A stretch of DNA of 64,000 nt from Sphingomonas sp. LY29 (GCF_035593985.1 NZ_CP141587.1:62001-126000); one strand, 5' to 3'. Counted from the stretch's first letter, positions 28,697-40,852 are shown. The notes: generated by a model from the letters alone, not told the origin. Numbers and translations: made by a program.

Positions 28697-29500
28697 ATGA
28701 CGGCTTCGCTATTCGACCGACGGGCGGTGCTGTTCCTGCCCGCAAGCAACGAGCGCGCGATCGCGAAGGCGCGGGCGAGCGACGCGGATATGGTGATCCT
28801 CGACCTGGAAGACGCGGTGAAGCCCGGGGACAAGGAGGCGGCGCGGAGTGCGGCGGTCTCGGCTGTGGCCGGGGATTGGCCGATGCCGGTGGCGATCCGC
28901 ATCAACGGGGTCGGGACCGAATGGCATGGCGGCGACCTGGCGGCGGTGCTGGGGCTGGCGGGACTGCCGATCGTGGTCCCGTCGATCCGCAGCGTGGCGG
29001 ACCTGCACGGCGTGGCATCGGTGATCAGCCGGCGCCCACTGGCGATGATCGAGACGGCGAGCGCGGTGCTCGACGTGCGCGAGATCGCGCGGCAGTCGGC
29101 GGCGGTGATCGTGGGGACGAACGACCTTGCCGCCGACCTGCATCAGCCGGCGGGGGCGGGGCGGTCGGCGATGGCCTATGCGCTGCAGTCGGTGGTGCTG
29201 GCGGCCCGAGCGGAGCGAGTGCCGGTGTTCGACGGGGTCTATAACAAGATTGACGATGCCGAAGGGTTTGCGCGCGAAGCGGCGGAGAGCCGGGCGCTTG
29301 GGTTCGACGGCAAGACGCTGATCCACCCCTCGCAGATCGCGCCGTGCCATGCGGCGTTCGCCCCATCGACCGAGGAAATCGACCGCGCCCGGCGACTGGT
29401 CGAGGCGGCGAGCGGCGGGGCCGAACGGTTCGAAGGCGAGATGGTCGAGGCGATGCACGTCGACGCGGCGCGGCGGCTCCTGGACCGGATCGAGCGCTAG
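28697..29500 (+). CDS. CitE-like CoA ester lyase (HpcH/HpaI aldolase family)
   Basis: This 267-residue TIM-barrel lyase starts RRAVLFLPASNERAIAKA (CoA-binding Arg and Ser/Asn). It has the metal-binding DMVILDLEDAVKPGDK near residues 31-46 and a second acidic metal site in LAMIETASAVLDV. The active-site loop is FDGKTLIHPSQI. It could be an L-malyl-CoA or citramalyl-CoA lyase, or an uncharacterised homologue; no citDF partners are present. A GGGAAGGAAA ribosome-binding region precedes the ATG. guaB follows after 39 bases. Confidence 0.87.
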   Translation: MTASLFDRRAVLFLPASNERAIAKARASDADMVILDLEDAVKPGDKEAARSAAVSAVAGDWPMPVAIRINGVGTEWHGGDLAAVLGLAGLPIVVPSIRSVADLHGVASVISRRPLAMIETASAVLDVREIARQSAAVIVGTNDLAADLHQPAGAGRSAMAYALQSVVLAARAERVPVFDGVYNKIDDAEGFAREAAESRALGFDGKTLIHPSQIAPCHAAFAPSTEEIDRARRLVEAASGGAERFEGEMVEAMHVDAARRLLDRIER

Positions 29501-31015
<1,515 letters not shown>

Positions 31016-31024
31016 GAAGCCCGA

Positions 31025-32203
31025 ATGACACCCCCCGCCCGCGTTCAGGCCGCGATCGAGATCCTCGACGAGGTCATTGCCGCCGCTCGGGAGGAAGGAG
31101 CGCCCGCCGACGCGCTCGTGCAGCGCTATTTCAAGACGCGTCGCTACGCCGGATCGAAGGATCGGCGCGCGGTCCGCGAACTGGTCTTCTCGGCGATCCG
31201 TCGGGCCGGGGACATTCCGGCCAGTGGACGGCAGGCGATGCTTGGGCTCGCCGACGACCATCCCGCAATCGCAATTGCCTTCGATGGAAGTGGGCATGGT
31301 CCGCCAGCGCGCGGCGAGCAGGAGAAAGGGGCCACCGCCACTCTGCTCCCACAGTGGATCGAGGGCGAGCTCTCTCCGTTGGTCGATCCGACCGAACGAG
31401 CGGCGTTGCTCGATCGCGCGCCGCTCGATCTGCGGGTCAATGCGGCGAAGGCGACGCGCGAAGAAGTGCTGAGCCAGTTCGAGGGCGCGGAACCGACGAC
31501 ATTAAGCCCGTGGGGGCTTCGTCTTCCGGCGGGCACTCGGATCGACGAGCATCCTGCCTTTCAGACGGGCGCGGTCGAGGTGCAGGATGAAGGCAGCCAG
31601 TTAATCGCGCTCGCCTGCTCGGTTGTCGACGGAGAGGTAGTCCTCGACCTGTGTGCCGGGGCGGGAGGCAAGGCGCTGGCGCTTGCCGCCGCCGCGCCGG
31701 GCGCGACCATCCTCGCCAGCGACACCAATCGCGCCAGACTGTCCCAGCTTGCACCGCGTGCATCGCGCGCGGGCGCCTCGATCAAAACGCGCCTGCTCAA
31801 TCCCGGCCGTGAGCGCGAGCAACTGTCCGGGCTGCTGGACCGCTGCGACGTGGTGCTGGTCGATGCGCCGTGCAGCGGGTCGGGAACGTGGCGACGCAAT
31901 CCCGAAGGACGCTGGCGGCTGACGTCCGACCGGCTCGAGCGCCTGACCCAATTGCAGGCGCGCCTACTCGATCTGGCCGCGCCCCTCGTTCGCCCCGGCG
32001 GTCGGCTCGTCTACGCCACCTGCTCGATCCTGACCCGCGAAGGGGCGGGGCAGGTCGGTGCCTTCTTAGGGCGGCATTCAGGTTGGGAAGCGCAGAAGGT
32101 TGGCTTCGACGGCGGACGGGACCAGGGCGGCGGACGATTGCTGACCCCGGGCCACGATGCCACCGACGGCTTTTTCGTCGCGTGCCTGCAAAGGCCGTGC
32201 TAG
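31025..32203 (+). CDS. RsmB/NOP-family RNA cytosine-C5 methyltransferase
   Basis: This 392-residue AdoMet enzyme methylates cytosine in rRNA, probably 16S C967 (RsmB-like). An N-terminal NusB-like helical region (residues 1-140, with DRRAVRELVFSAIRRAG) precedes the Rossmann core. Core motifs are VLDLCAGAGGKALALA, LVDAPCSGSGTWRRNPEGRW (catalytic and release cysteines here and in YATCSILTREG), and a C-terminal DGFFVACLQRP. It begins nine bases after guaB, so they share a transcript. Confidence 0.92.
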   Translation: MTPPARVQAAIEILDEVIAAAREEGAPADALVQRYFKTRRYAGSKDRRAVRELVFSAIRRAGDIPASGRQAMLGLADDHPAIAIAFDGSGHGPPARGEQEKGATATLLPQWIEGELSPLVDPTERAALLDRAPLDLRVNAAKATREEVLSQFEGAEPTTLSPWGLRLPAGTRIDEHPAFQTGAVEVQDEGSQLIALACSVVDGEVVLDLCAGAGGKALALAAAAPGATILASDTNRARLSQLAPRASRAGASIKTRLLNPGREREQLSGLLDRCDVVLVDAPCSGSGTWRRNPEGRWRLTSDRLERLTQLQARLLDLAAPLVRPGGRLVYATCSILTREGAGQVGAFLGRHSGWEAQKVGFDGGRDQGGGRLLTPGHDATDGFFVACLQRPC

Positions 32204-32229
32204 GCCGGACGGAGACTTTGGAGACGATC

Positions 32230-32724
32230 ATGCGCGTGACCCCGCTTGTCCTTTGCCTCGGCCTTGCCGCCTCGACCTTGGCGGTTGCCGTCAACGGGCA
32301 GCGTCCCGACGACCAGATCGCGCCGCAATCGGTCGCGCTGATGAAGCAGGGCGAGAGCCTTTATTTGCAGGGCAAGCTGGTCGAAGCCGACGATGCCTTC
32401 GAGACCGCGCTGGTGGTCGATCCGAAGAACCGTGCCGCCTTCGTTGCGATGGCGCGCGTGGCGATAAAGCAGAAGCTGTACGGTCAGGCGATCAAGCAGA
32501 CCAACAAGGCGTTGTCGCTCGAGCCTACCGATCGCAGCGCCTTGCAGGTGCAGGGCGAAGCGATGGTCGAGCTTGGCGCGCTTCCGCGTGCGCGTGAAAA
32601 TCTGGCGAAGCTCGAGAAGCTGTGCGCGCAGGGTTGCCCCGAAAAGACCGCGTTGAGCACGGCGATCTCTCGCGGGCCGGCGATGGCGGCGGTCAAGCCG
32701 GCCACCGGGACCAAGAACAACTAA
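32230..32724 (+). CDS. Secreted TPR-repeat protein
   Basis: This 164-residue protein has a signal peptide ([21 protein letters not shown]) and two to three tetratricopeptide repeats ([60 protein letters not shown]). It is probably periplasmic and mediates protein contacts; no specific partner is evident. The start at 32230 puts the signal at the N-terminus. It follows the rsmB-like gene after 26 bases. Its stop overlaps the end of convergent rsmA by four bases. Confidence 0.82.
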   Translation: MRVTPLVLCLGLAASTLAVAVNGQRPDDQIAPQSVALMKQGESLYLQGKLVEADDAFETALVVDPKNRAAFVAMARVAIKQKLYGQAIKQTNKALSLEPTDRSALQVQGEAMVELGALPRARENLAKLEKLCAQGCPEKTALSTAISRGPAMAAVKPATGTKNN

Positions 32725-33539
32725 CTTAGTTTTTTCGCGAGGGCGATGAAGTCGGCGACGGCGAGGGTTTCCGCGCGCCGATCGCTGTCGATGCCGAGGT
32801 CGGTAAGCGCGTCGAGCGCGCCGGGGACGGGCTTGAGCGTCGAACGAAGCATCTTGCGCCGCTGTCCGAAGGCGGCCGCAGTGACTTTCTCGATCACGGC
32901 CGCATCGACGCCGTCGGGCGCGGTGGCCGGGACGATGTGGACCACCGCCGACGCGACCTTGGGCGGCGGGACAAACGACGAGCGATGGACCGCCATCGCG
33001 ATGCGCGGGGTCGAGCGCCACTGGGCCGCGACGGCGAGCCGTCCGTAAGCATCGCTTCCCGCCTTCGCGACGATCCGTTCCGCCACCTCGCGCTGGAACA
33101 TCAGGGTCAGCGACGACCACCACGGCGGCCAGGGACCGCCCAGCCATCGAAGCAGCAGCGCGGTGCCGACATTGTAGGGAAGATTGGCGACGATGTGCGC
33201 GCCGTCGCCGACCTCGGCCAGTTCGTCGATGGCGAGCGCGTCGCCGGAAATGACGCGTAGCTTGCCGGGGTGCCTGGCCTCGAGCTCGGCCAGTGCGGGA
33301 AGGCAGCGCCGGTCGCGCTCCACCGCGACGACATTCGCGCCTGCGTCGAGCAGGGCGTTGGTCAGGCCGCCGGGACCGGGTCCGACTTCGTAGACCGTCT
33401 GTCCGTCGAGCGAGCCGGGGATAGCCGCGATGCGCGCGAGCAACTGTCGGTCGAGAATGAAATTCTGGCCGAGCGCCTTGGTCGCCTTAAGGCCGTGGCG
33501 CGCGATGACGTCGCGAAGGGGCTCGGATCCTTCGCTCAC
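32721..33539 (-). CDS. rsmA: 16S rRNA adenine dimethyltransferase RsmA (KsgA)
   Basis: This 272-residue enzyme dimethylates A1518 and A1519 of 16S rRNA. Motifs are [18 protein letters not shown], the AdoMet loop [17 protein letters not shown], and the catalytic [17 protein letters not shown]-terminal helical domain carries [14 protein letters not shown]. Its start overlaps the pdxA stop by four bases, the last link in the conserved lptD-surA-pdxA-rsmA order. Confidence 0.97.
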   Translation of the reverse strand: MSEGSEPLRDVIARHGLKATKALGQNFILDRQLLARIAAIPGSLDGQTVYEVGPGPGGLTNALLDAGANVVAVERDRRCLPALAELEARHPGKLRVISGDALAIDELAEVGDGAHIVANLPYNVGTALLLRWLGGPWPPWWSSLTLMFQREVAERIVAKAGSDAYGRLAVAAQWRSTPRIAMAVHRSSFVPPPKVASAVVHIVPATAPDGVDAAVIEKVTAAAFGQRRKMLRSTLKPVPGALDALTDLGIDSDRRAETLAVADFIALAKKLS

Positions 33540-34540
33540 GCCGCGGCGCGGATGCGGTAGCGCGCCGCGTCTGCGGCCATGCGGATCGCGGCGGCCATCG
33601 CGCGCGGGTCGGCGCGGTCCTGCCCGGCGATATCGAAGGCGGTACCGTGATCGGGGGAGGTGCGGACGATCGGCAGGCCGAGCGTGATGTTGACGCCGTC
33701 TTCGAAATGCAGCGCCTTCAGCGGGATCAGCGCCTGGTCATGATACATGCACAAGGCCGCGTCATACTGGCTGCGCGCCCCGCCGTGGAACATGGTGTCG
33801 GGCGAATGCGGGCCGGTAACTCGCCAGCCCTCGGCCCGAAGTGCCTCGATCGCGGGCATGATCAGGTCGATTTCCTCGCGGCCCAGCGCGCCGCCTTCGC
33901 CGGCATGCGGGTTGAGGCCGGCGACGGCGAGCCTTGGCTCGGCAATCCCGAAATTGCGCTGGAGTCCGCGAAGGGTCACGCGCCCGCGCGCCTCAATCAG
34001 GTTCGCGCTAAGCGATCCCGCTACCGCCGCGAGGGGAATATGGGTCGTGACCGGAACGGTGCGAAGGCTCGGTCCGGCGAGCATCATTGCCACGTTTCCA
34101 GGCGAAATGCCGCAGCGTTCGGCGACGAACTCGGTCTGGCCGGGGTGGTTGAAGCCGATCGAGTAGAGCTGTTGCTTCGACACCGGGCCGGTCACCACCG
34201 CTGAAGCGGAGCCCGACCGCGCAAGGCCGACCGCGAGTTCGAGCGCATCGAGCGAGCAATGCGCACCGTGCCCGGTGGGGCGACCAGGAATGTCCGGTTC
34301 CAGCGACGCGGTAGTGAGGATCGGCAGACCGACGTCGAACGCGCTATCGGCCTCGGATGGATCGTCGATCGTCGCGATCGGGCCGTCCCACACGGCGGCA
34401 AGACTGCGCGGGTCGCCGATTGCGACGAACGGCGGGAGGCCAAAGCGGTCGCGATGGTCCCAGCACTTGCCGACGACTTCCGGGCCGACCCCGGCAGGAT
34501 CGCCAAGCGATACCGCCAGTGGCCGGTTCGGGTTGGTCAT
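33536..34540 (-). CDS. pdxA: 4-hydroxythreonine-4-phosphate dehydrogenase
   Basis: This 334-residue NAD enzyme of vitamin B6 synthesis starts [17 protein letters not shown]. It has metal-site histidines in [22 protein letters not shown] and [16 protein letters not shown], and the typical [17 protein letters not shown]. It lies 19 bases after surA and overlaps rsmA by four bases. Confidence 0.96.
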   Translation of the reverse strand: MTNPNRPLAVSLGDPAGVGPEVVGKCWDHRDRFGLPPFVAIGDPRSLAAVWDGPIATIDDPSEADSAFDVGLPILTTASLEPDIPGRPTGHGAHCSLDALELAVGLARSGSASAVVTGPVSKQQLYSIGFNHPGQTEFVAERCGISPGNVAMMLAGPSLRTVPVTTHIPLAAVAGSLSANLIEARGRVTLRGLQRNFGIAEPRLAVAGLNPHAGEGGALGREEIDLIMPAIEALRAEGWRVTGPHSPDTMFHGGARSQYDAALCMYHDQALIPLKALHFEDGVNITLGLPIVRTSPDHGTAFDIAGQDRADPRAMAAAIRMAADAARYRIRAAA

Positions 34541-34559
34541 GCGTCGATGGAGGCCGTGA

Positions 34560-35933
34560 TCAGCGGTAGTCGATGACCGCGTCGCGGCGAAGGTCGCGCA
34601 GGTAACGACGCGAGCGCGTGTTGACGCGTTCCTCGTTCAGTTGCGCATAGACCTGGTCGAACGACGGTGCGCTGGCATCGACTTCGTCACGGCCGCACAT
34701 CACGAGGACGCGGATGCCTTCGTCGAGCGAGCCGAACGGCGGCGTCGATTGCCCGACCTGCATCGGCAGCATCATTTCCTGAAGCGCCGGCGGAAGATCG
34801 CGCATCTTCACCTGGTCCGATGCGACGACTTCACCCTTGAAGTCGGCCGCGAGCTTCTCCGCCCCACCGCAGCCGCCGACGTTCTGCGCGCCCTGCGCGA
34901 AACGGGCGAGGATCGGTTCGGCCTGCGCGCGGCCAGTGCCCTTCGGGAAGGCGATCGACACCTGCTTCAGGCTGAGGACGGCATCGCGCGGATCGGCGAC
35001 GCCGCGCTTGCGCACGTCCTGAACCGCGACGATCGAATAGCCGCCCGGCACCTTGATCGGCGCGGAGACCATGCCGGGGCGCATCTGCCGAAGCGCGGCG
35101 GCGAGTTGCTCGGGAAGCTGCTCGGGACGAACCCAGCCAAGGTCGCCGCCGACCGCGGCGGTCGAGGCTTCGGAGAACTGGCGGGCATAGCCGACGAACG
35201 ATCCGCCCTGCTGGAGAGCGGCGTGGATCTTGGCAGCATTGGCCTGTGCCTGCTGCTCGTTCGCAGTCGTTGCCGACAGATAGATTTCGCCGACGCGATA
35301 TTCTTCGGTGCCTTTGGCGGCGTTCATCTTCGAGAGGATCGCCTGGACCTCGTCGTCGCCGACGTTGATCCCGCTTTCGATCTTCTTTGACTGCAGGCGG
35401 CGCCACGCGAGTTCGCCCATGATCTGGCGGCGGATCGATTTGATCGAGGAGCCGCGCTCCTTCAGATACTGCTCCATCTGCGCCGGGGTCTGCTTGATGT
35501 TGCCCGCGACGCGCGCGACGGTCTTTTCGACGTCGGCGTTCTTGATGTCGATTTCTTCACGCTTGGCGGCCTGGATCTGCAGCGTCTCGTCGATCAGGTT
35601 GCGGAGAACCTGTTGGCGGAGCGTCTCGATCTCATTCGCGGGGATCTCGCCGCCGTTGGCGATCGCCAAGAGGGCAAGGCGCTGATCGATATCGGTCTGT
35701 GTCAGGACTTCGCCGTTGATGATCGCAGTCGCCTTGACGACTGATGGCAGGCGCGTGCCGAACAGTTGCGGGTTCTGCGGCAGGTTGAGTGTCGCAGTCG
35801 AATTGACGGGCTGCGCGGCGGTCTGGGCCACCTGCTGCTGGGCGACGGCGCCACCAGTAACCGCGGCGATCATGCCGATCGTCAGCGCAGCGCGCTTGGA
35901 AATCATCGAACGCTTTGAATTCATCACTGCCAC
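34560..35933 (-). CDS. surA: Periplasmic chaperone and peptidyl-prolyl isomerase SurA
   Basis: This 457-residue exported protein helps outer-membrane proteins and LptD to fold. A signal peptide (RAALTIGMIAAVTGGAVAQQ) is followed by the SurA N-terminal chaperone region (about residues 60-215) and one clear parvulin domain (residues about 215-320, with GGDLGWVRPEQLPEQL and VPGGYSIVAVQDVRKRG). The second parvulin region is reduced. The first Met gives MAVMNSKRS; internal Met residues at 4 and 10 are alternatives. It lies 67 bases downstream of lptD. Confidence 0.92.
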   Translation of the reverse strand: MAVMNSKRSMISKRAALTIGMIAAVTGGAVAQQQVAQTAAQPVNSTATLNLPQNPQLFGTRLPSVVKATAIINGEVLTQTDIDQRLALLAIANGGEIPANEIETLRQQVLRNLIDETLQIQAAKREEIDIKNADVEKTVARVAGNIKQTPAQMEQYLKERGSSIKSIRRQIMGELAWRRLQSKKIESGINVGDDEVQAILSKMNAAKGTEEYRVGEIYLSATTANEQQAQANAAKIHAALQQGGSFVGYARQFSEASTAAVGGDLGWVRPEQLPEQLAAALRQMRPGMVSAPIKVPGGYSIVAVQDVRKRGVADPRDAVLSLKQVSIAFPKGTGRAQAEPILARFAQGAQNVGGCGGAEKLAADFKGEVVASDQVKMRDLPPALQEMMLPMQVGQSTPPFGSLDEGIRVLVMCGRDEVDASAPSFDQVYAQLNEERVNTRSRRYLRDLRRDAVIDYR

Positions 35934-36000
35934 CGCAAAATTTCCTCATGTGCCAACGGGTTGGTCAAACGCCCTTTACGCGGGCGGCCTGAACGGCAGC

Positions 36001-38274
36001 TTAGCGGCCGATCCCCTTCAGGGCGAAATTGATCGAGAACGTGCTGCCCTTCCGCAATTCCCCGATCCGTTCATAGTCGCGCTTCCACGCTACGCCAAGC
36101 TCAAGGCATTCGTCTTCGTACGTGATGCCAAGACGATGGCGAACCGGCTCGAATCCGTCGGCGAGGCTGAGCGGATCTTCTTCGGCATCGCTGAGGTCGA
36201 GGACGGTCGAGCCGTAGACGGCCCAATAGCGGCGGAATTGCCAGCGCCCGGCAAGGCGAAGTTCTTCCTTGTCGCGCAAATCCTCGATCGCGGTCGAAAT
36301 GTCGCGGTTGAGGCGTAGGTAGCCGACCTGCGCGTAGGTCAGGCTCGACCCGACGGTGAGGTCGAGTTCGTTGCGGCGGACCGCGAAGCTGTCCTTGTCG
36401 ATGCGGTACCGGTGGGTGAGGTCGACGAAATTGCCGAACCGAACGCGGGTTCGGCCGACAACGTCGGACAGGCGGTCGGTGAGGCCGGTGCCGTCGGGAT
36501 AGATGTTGGTGAATTTTGCGAGGCGATAGCTTTGCCCGACGACGGTCTGGATCGACCAGTTCGGCCGGTCGTAATCCCATTGCACGCCGTAGGTGATGCG
36601 CGACCCGTCTTCCCAGCGGTCGTGCCCGGGGAAGCGATTCAGCGCGAACAGATTGCTGTCTTCAAGGTCGACGGCGCGGCTGTCCTCGTTGGGGATCGAC
36701 AGGTTCGGCGTCGGCGGGGACAGCACCAGCTGGACGCGGGGGGTCAGGCGCTGGGCACCGCCCCACAGCTCGCCAATGAAGGGCCAGCGCATGTCGGCGG
36801 CAAGGGCGCCGATCCCGCGAAATTGCCAGCCCTCTTCGCCGCGATAAAGGGCGACCGTGGTCTTCTCATTCTCGTCGCTGTGATAGGCATCGGCGCGGCC
36901 GAAGGCGGTCAGCGTCAGTTCCTGGCCCAAGCCAGTGACCCGGCGCAGATTCCATTGGGCGCTGGCGAAGGCCCGCTGCGTGTCCTGACCGTCGCGGCGA
37001 AGGATCGCGAGGCTGTTCGCTTGCACTTCGACCTGTCCTCCGAGCACCGGGTCGGCGAGGCGGAAACGCGCATCGATCGCGGGCAGGGCGATCGGGATCT
37101 GGCGCTGGACGTCGTCGGCCCGAAGTCCCTGGAATGCCCAGCCGGCAATCGAGACGTAGCTGTTGAGCGAGATCCGCTCGGCGTTGATGAAATTGCGGAA
37201 CTTGTCGTCGCGCGTAAGGTCGTAACGGCGCGCGACGGTCTTGTCCGACGCGACGCGGAGCGCGGCGTTGATGGTCCAGTAGGGATCGAGCTGGAAGCGA
37301 CCATTGCCTTCGACGTAGGCGCGCAGGCCCCGATTGGTGCCGCTGGACGTTGCGGTCGCCGTGTCGGGGTCCTCGATGTCGCCGTAGGTGACGAAGGCGC
37401 CAAGCTGGTAGGCGCCGATCGAGGTCAGGTGACGAAACCGACCTTCCAGCGCGGGCGCCGCGCCGGTGTAGAGATGCGGCGTGACGGTCAGGTCGCGATT
37501 GCGATCCATCCGGAAATAATAGGGCAGGCTGACTTCGAGCCCGTTGTTGCTGTCGAGGCGGATGCCGGGAAGCAACGCGCCCGACACGCCGCCTTTCTGG
37601 CTGCCGTCGCCGATGACGAAGATCGGAAGCAGCGGCAGGCTGAGCCCGAGAATGTTGATGCGGCCGCCGGTGAAGCGGATTCGCCCGGTGCTTTCGTCGC
37701 GGACGACACGGGCGGCGGTGATCTTCCAGCTCGGGTTTCGCGGGCAGCCAGTCTCGTTGACGACGGGGCAGGCCGAATAGACGGCGTTGGTCAGCGTCAT
37801 CTTGTCGCCGCGGCGTTCGCCCTTCGTCGCGGCGATCCGTCCGCCGCTTTCCAGGACGACGAGCAGATTGTCGATCGTCCCGTCTTTGAGCGAATCGGTC
37901 AGGTCGATCCGGTCTCCGATCAACTTGTCGCCCTGCGGATTGACGATGACGACATTGCCCTCGGCAACGACCTTTCCGCTGTTGCGGTCCCACCCGACGC
38001 GGTCGGCGGCAAGATAATTGCCGTCGCGCGAGAGGCGGACCTGCCCGGTCGCAGTGACGACATCGGCCTGGCTTTCGTAGACGACCTCATCGGCGCTGAA
38101 GTCGATGACCGGTTCCGGTTCGGCCGGAACGGCCGGCGCAGGCGCGATCGGGGCGGCGGGAAGCGGGACAGCCACGTCCTGCGCCAGGGCAGGCGTCGCC
38201 CATGCCATCGCCAACGCGCTCGCGCCGAGACCCATCCTACGCACTGCCCGCAATTGATCCCGCCCGGTCGTCAT
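36001..38274 (-). CDS. lptD: LPS assembly outer-membrane protein LptD
   Basis: This 757-residue protein inserts lipopolysaccharide into the outer leaflet with LptE. A signal peptide (RMGLGASALAMAWATPALAQ) precedes an LptA-like jellyroll domain (about residues 55-170, with FSADEVVYESQADVVTATG). A Cys pair lies in SACPVVNETGC, and a long C-terminal beta-barrel runs to the end (SFSINFALKGIGR). The start at 38274 (MTTGRDQLRAVRR) puts the basic region before the signal; an in-frame ATG 45 bases upstream is less likely. It is the first gene of the lptD-surA-pdxA-rsmA operon, divergent from pepA. Confidence 0.94.
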   Translation of the reverse strand: MTTGRDQLRAVRRMGLGASALAMAWATPALAQDVAVPLPAAPIAPAPAVPAEPEPVIDFSADEVVYESQADVVTATGQVRLSRDGNYLAADRVGWDRNSGKVVAEGNVVIVNPQGDKLIGDRIDLTDSLKDGTIDNLLVVLESGGRIAATKGERRGDKMTLTNAVYSACPVVNETGCPRNPSWKITAARVVRDESTGRIRFTGGRINILGLSLPLLPIFVIGDGSQKGGVSGALLPGIRLDSNNGLEVSLPYYFRMDRNRDLTVTPHLYTGAAPALEGRFRHLTSIGAYQLGAFVTYGDIEDPDTATATSSGTNRGLRAYVEGNGRFQLDPYWTINAALRVASDKTVARRYDLTRDDKFRNFINAERISLNSYVSIAGWAFQGLRADDVQRQIPIALPAIDARFRLADPVLGGQVEVQANSLAILRRDGQDTQRAFASAQWNLRRVTGLGQELTLTAFGRADAYHSDENEKTTVALYRGEEGWQFRGIGALAADMRWPFIGELWGGAQRLTPRVQLVLSPPTPNLSIPNEDSRAVDLEDSNLFALNRFPGHDRWEDGSRITYGVQWDYDRPNWSIQTVVGQSYRLAKFTNIYPDGTGLTDRLSDVVGRTRVRFGNFVDLTHRYRIDKDSFAVRRNELDLTVGSSLTYAQVGYLRLNRDISTAIEDLRDKEELRLAGRWQFRRYWAVYGSTVLDLSDAEEDPLSLADGFEPVRHRLGITYEDECLELGVAWKRDYERIGELRKGSTFSINFALKGIGR

Positions 38275-38419
38275 GAAGTCGAAGCGCCAGCCTATCGCAC
38301 CAAGTCCGACAGGCGGCAATCCGGCTTGGCGCGACGGGCTTGCGCTTTTGCACCCCTTTGCCTTGGCACGAGCCTGCGCCTAAGGGGCTGGCAACGCTTC
38401 CCAAGTCCCGAGGTTTTCC

Positions 38420-39886
38420 ATGCAGATCCGCTTCGCCACCACCCGCCCCAGCGGCGACTATGTCCTCGTCCTTCCGGCCGCCGGTTCGCGCCGTCCGGGC
38501 ATCGATGCCCTGGGTGAAGGCAAGGCGACCGCCGAGGCGGCACTTCGCCGCCATCGCTTCGAAGGCGAATCGGGTGCGGCGTGCGAACTGTTCGTCGAGG
38601 GCGACAAGGGCGGGCGCCTGCTGGTGATCGGCATCGGCGCCGACGCCAAGCCGACCGACGCGGCCGAAAAGCTGGGCGGCGCTGCCGTCGCGAAGCTGCT
38701 GACTTCGGGTGAGAGCGAGGCGGTGATCGACCTCAGCGGGCTCGACTATGACGCCGACGCGGCGGCACGCGTTGCACTGGCGGCGGCACTGCGCGGATGG
38801 CGCTACGACTTGTATCGTACGCGCCTGAAGGACAAGCAGAAGCCGACGTTGAAGACCGTCACGATCGTCGCGGGCGAGGGCGCCGAGGCACGCTATTCCG
38901 AGCGCTATGCGGGGCTGGTCGACGGCGTGTCGCTAACCCGCGAACTGGTCACCGAGCCGGCAAACATCATCTACCCCGAAAGCTTCGTCGAGCGGGTGCG
39001 CAAGCATGCCGAGGGCAGCGCGCTCGAGATCGAGGTGCTGGGCCAGGCCGAGATGGAGCAGGCCGGGATGGGCGCGCTGCTGGGCGTGTCGCAGGGTTCG
39101 GTGCGCAAGCCGCAGCTGCTGGTCATGCGCTGGAACGGCGGCTCCGAGGCTGAGAAGCCGGTCGCGTTCGTGGGCAAGGGCGTCACCTTCGACACCGGCG
39201 GGATTTCGATCAAGCCGGCGGCGGGCATGGAATCGATGAAGTGGGACATGGGCGGCGCGGGCGCCGTCGCCGGCGCGATGCTGGCGATCGCCAAGCGCAA
39301 GGCCAAGGCCAACATCGTCGGTATCTGCGGGCTGGTCGAAAACATGCCCGACGGCAATGCGCAGCGCCCGGGCGACGTTGTCACGTCGATGTCGGGGCAG
39401 ACGATCGAAGTCATCAACACCGACGCCGAGGGGCGGCTGGTGCTGTGCGACGCGATTACGTGGACGCAGAAGAATATTGGTCCGCGCACCATCGTCGACC
39501 TGGCGACGCTGACCGGCGCGATGGTAATCAGCCTGGGCCATGAATATGCGGGCATCTTCGCCAACGACGAGACGCTTGCGGCGAATCTGATCAAGGCGGC
39601 CGATGCCAGCGGCGACAAATTGTGGCGCCAGCCGCTTGGCGAAGCCTACGATCGCCTGATCGATTCGCCGATTGCCGACATGAAAAACGTCGGACCGCGC
39701 GAAGGCGGGTCGATCACCGCGGCGCAGTTCATCAAGCGGTTCGTCGACGACGGCGTGGCGTGGGCGCACCTCGACATCGCGGGCATGGCCTGGTCCGACA
39801 AGGACAAGCCGACCTGGGCGAAGGGCGCGACCGGCTATGGCGTGCGACTGCTCGACCAGTACGTGCTCGACACGCTGGAGCGCTAA
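38420..39886 (+). CDS. pepA: Leucyl aminopeptidase (M17)
   Basis: This 488-residue two-zinc aminopeptidase has the metal sites VGKGVTFDTGGISIKPAAGM and the M17 signature NTDAEGRLVLCDAI, and a Lys/Arg active-site set in the C-terminal domain. The N-terminal macro-like domain spans about residues 1-160. A short gap of 12 bases separates it from holC, the usual pepA-holC pairing. It is divergent from lptD with 145 bases between starts. Confidence 0.96.
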   Translation: MQIRFATTRPSGDYVLVLPAAGSRRPGIDALGEGKATAEAALRRHRFEGESGAACELFVEGDKGGRLLVIGIGADAKPTDAAEKLGGAAVAKLLTSGESEAVIDLSGLDYDADAAARVALAAALRGWRYDLYRTRLKDKQKPTLKTVTIVAGEGAEARYSERYAGLVDGVSLTRELVTEPANIIYPESFVERVRKHAEGSALEIEVLGQAEMEQAGMGALLGVSQGSVRKPQLLVMRWNGGSEAEKPVAFVGKGVTFDTGGISIKPAAGMESMKWDMGGAGAVAGAMLAIAKRKAKANIVGICGLVENMPDGNAQRPGDVVTSMSGQTIEVINTDAEGRLVLCDAITWTQKNIGPRTIVDLATLTGAMVISLGHEYAGIFANDETLAANLIKAADASGDKLWRQPLGEAYDRLIDSPIADMKNVGPREGGSITAAQFIKRFVDDGVAWAHLDIAGMAWSDKDKPTWAKGATGYGVRLLDQYVLDTLER

Positions 39887-39898
39887 GCGAGGCTGACG

Positions 39899-40336
39899 GT
39901 GCGGGTCGACTTCTACCAACTCGGCCAGGCGCCGCCCGAGGGCATCATCGCCGCGCTGGCGTCGAAGCTGATCGCCGAGGGCCAGCGATTGCTGGTGGTG
40001 GCGGCGGAGGAGGCGACGTTGGCGCGGCTCGACCGGATATTGTGGGACCAGGGGGCGACGAGCTTTCTGCCCCACGGTGTTTCCGGAGGCGTCGACGATG
40101 CCGCGCAGCCGATCCTGCTGTCGAGCGGGACTGACGCCCCCAATCTTGCCCGCAACATGCTGATCGCCGACGGTGAATGGCGCGAAGCGGCGCTCGGCTA
40201 CGACCGCGCTTTTTATTTGTTCGACGACGTAACGCTGGAAGGCGCTCGGATGGCGTGGAAGCTGCTTGCAGGGCGCGACGGGGTCGAGCGCAACTTCTGG
40301 GCGCTTGACGCGGGACGCTGGACGAAAAAGGCCTGA
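39899..40336 (+). CDS. holC: DNA polymerase III chi subunit
   Basis: This 145-residue HolC-like protein links the clamp loader to single-stranded DNA-binding protein in enterobacteria. It starts with a GTG ([21 protein letters not shown]). It carries the family pattern [20 protein letters not shown] and a conserved end [22 protein letters not shown]. The pepA-holC order supports the call. Confidence 0.88.
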   Translation: MRVDFYQLGQAPPEGIIAALASKLIAEGQRLLVVAAEEATLARLDRILWDQGATSFLPHGVSGGVDDAAQPILLSSGTDAPNLARNMLIADGEWREAALGYDRAFYLFDDVTLEGARMAWKLLAGRDGVERNFWALDAGRWTKKA

Positions 40337-40406
40337 GCCTTGCCTGATGTGGCTGCGGCGGCTAGGGGCGCGGCCAATCCCAACCACCGAACATCTGGAG
40401 CTTTTC

Positions 40407-40829
40407 ATGGCGGTTACCCGCACCTTTTCGATCATCAAGCCCGACGCCACGCGTCGCAACCTGACCGGCGCGGTCACCAAGATGCTCGAGGAAGCCGGCC
40501 TTCGCGTCGTCGCGTCGAAGCGCATCCAGATGACCAAGGAACAGGCTGAAGGCTTTTACGGCGTTCATCGCGAGCGTCCGTTCTTCAACGACCTCGTCAG
40601 CTTCATGATCTCGGGCCCGGTCGTCGTGCAGGTGCTCGAAGGCGAAGACGCCGTGAAGCGCAACCGCGACATCATGGGCGCGACCAATCCCGAGAACGCC
40701 GATGCCGGCACGATCCGCAAGGAACTGGCCGAATCGATCGAGGCCAATTCGGTTCACGGTTCGGACAGCGACGAGAATGCGGCGACCGAAATCGCTTACT
40801 TCTTCAATGACGACGAGATCGTCGGCTAA
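40407..40829 (+). CDS. ndk: Nucleoside diphosphate kinase
   Basis: This 140-residue enzyme equalises nucleoside di- and triphosphates. It begins [17 protein letters not shown], and carries the active-site His in the signature [20 protein letters not shown]. The start at 40407 is the family N-terminus; longer readings are excluded by the position of KPDA. Two hairpins follow the stop. Confidence 0.97.
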   Translation: MAVTRTFSIIKPDATRRNLTGAVTKMLEEAGLRVVASKRIQMTKEQAEGFYGVHRERPFFNDLVSFMISGPVVVQVLEGEDAVKRNRDIMGATNPENADAGTIRKELAESIEANSVHGSDSDENAATEIAYFFNDDEIVG

Positions 40830-40852
40830 GCCGATCTCCGCTTTTCAGATCG

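Noticed and set aside
36412..38517. A 701-codon open frame on the plus strand antisense to lptD
   Set aside because: LptD on the minus strand has clear signal, domain and barrel features. The antisense frame is low-complexity and Val/Gly/Asp-rich, typical of a high-GC shadow frame.
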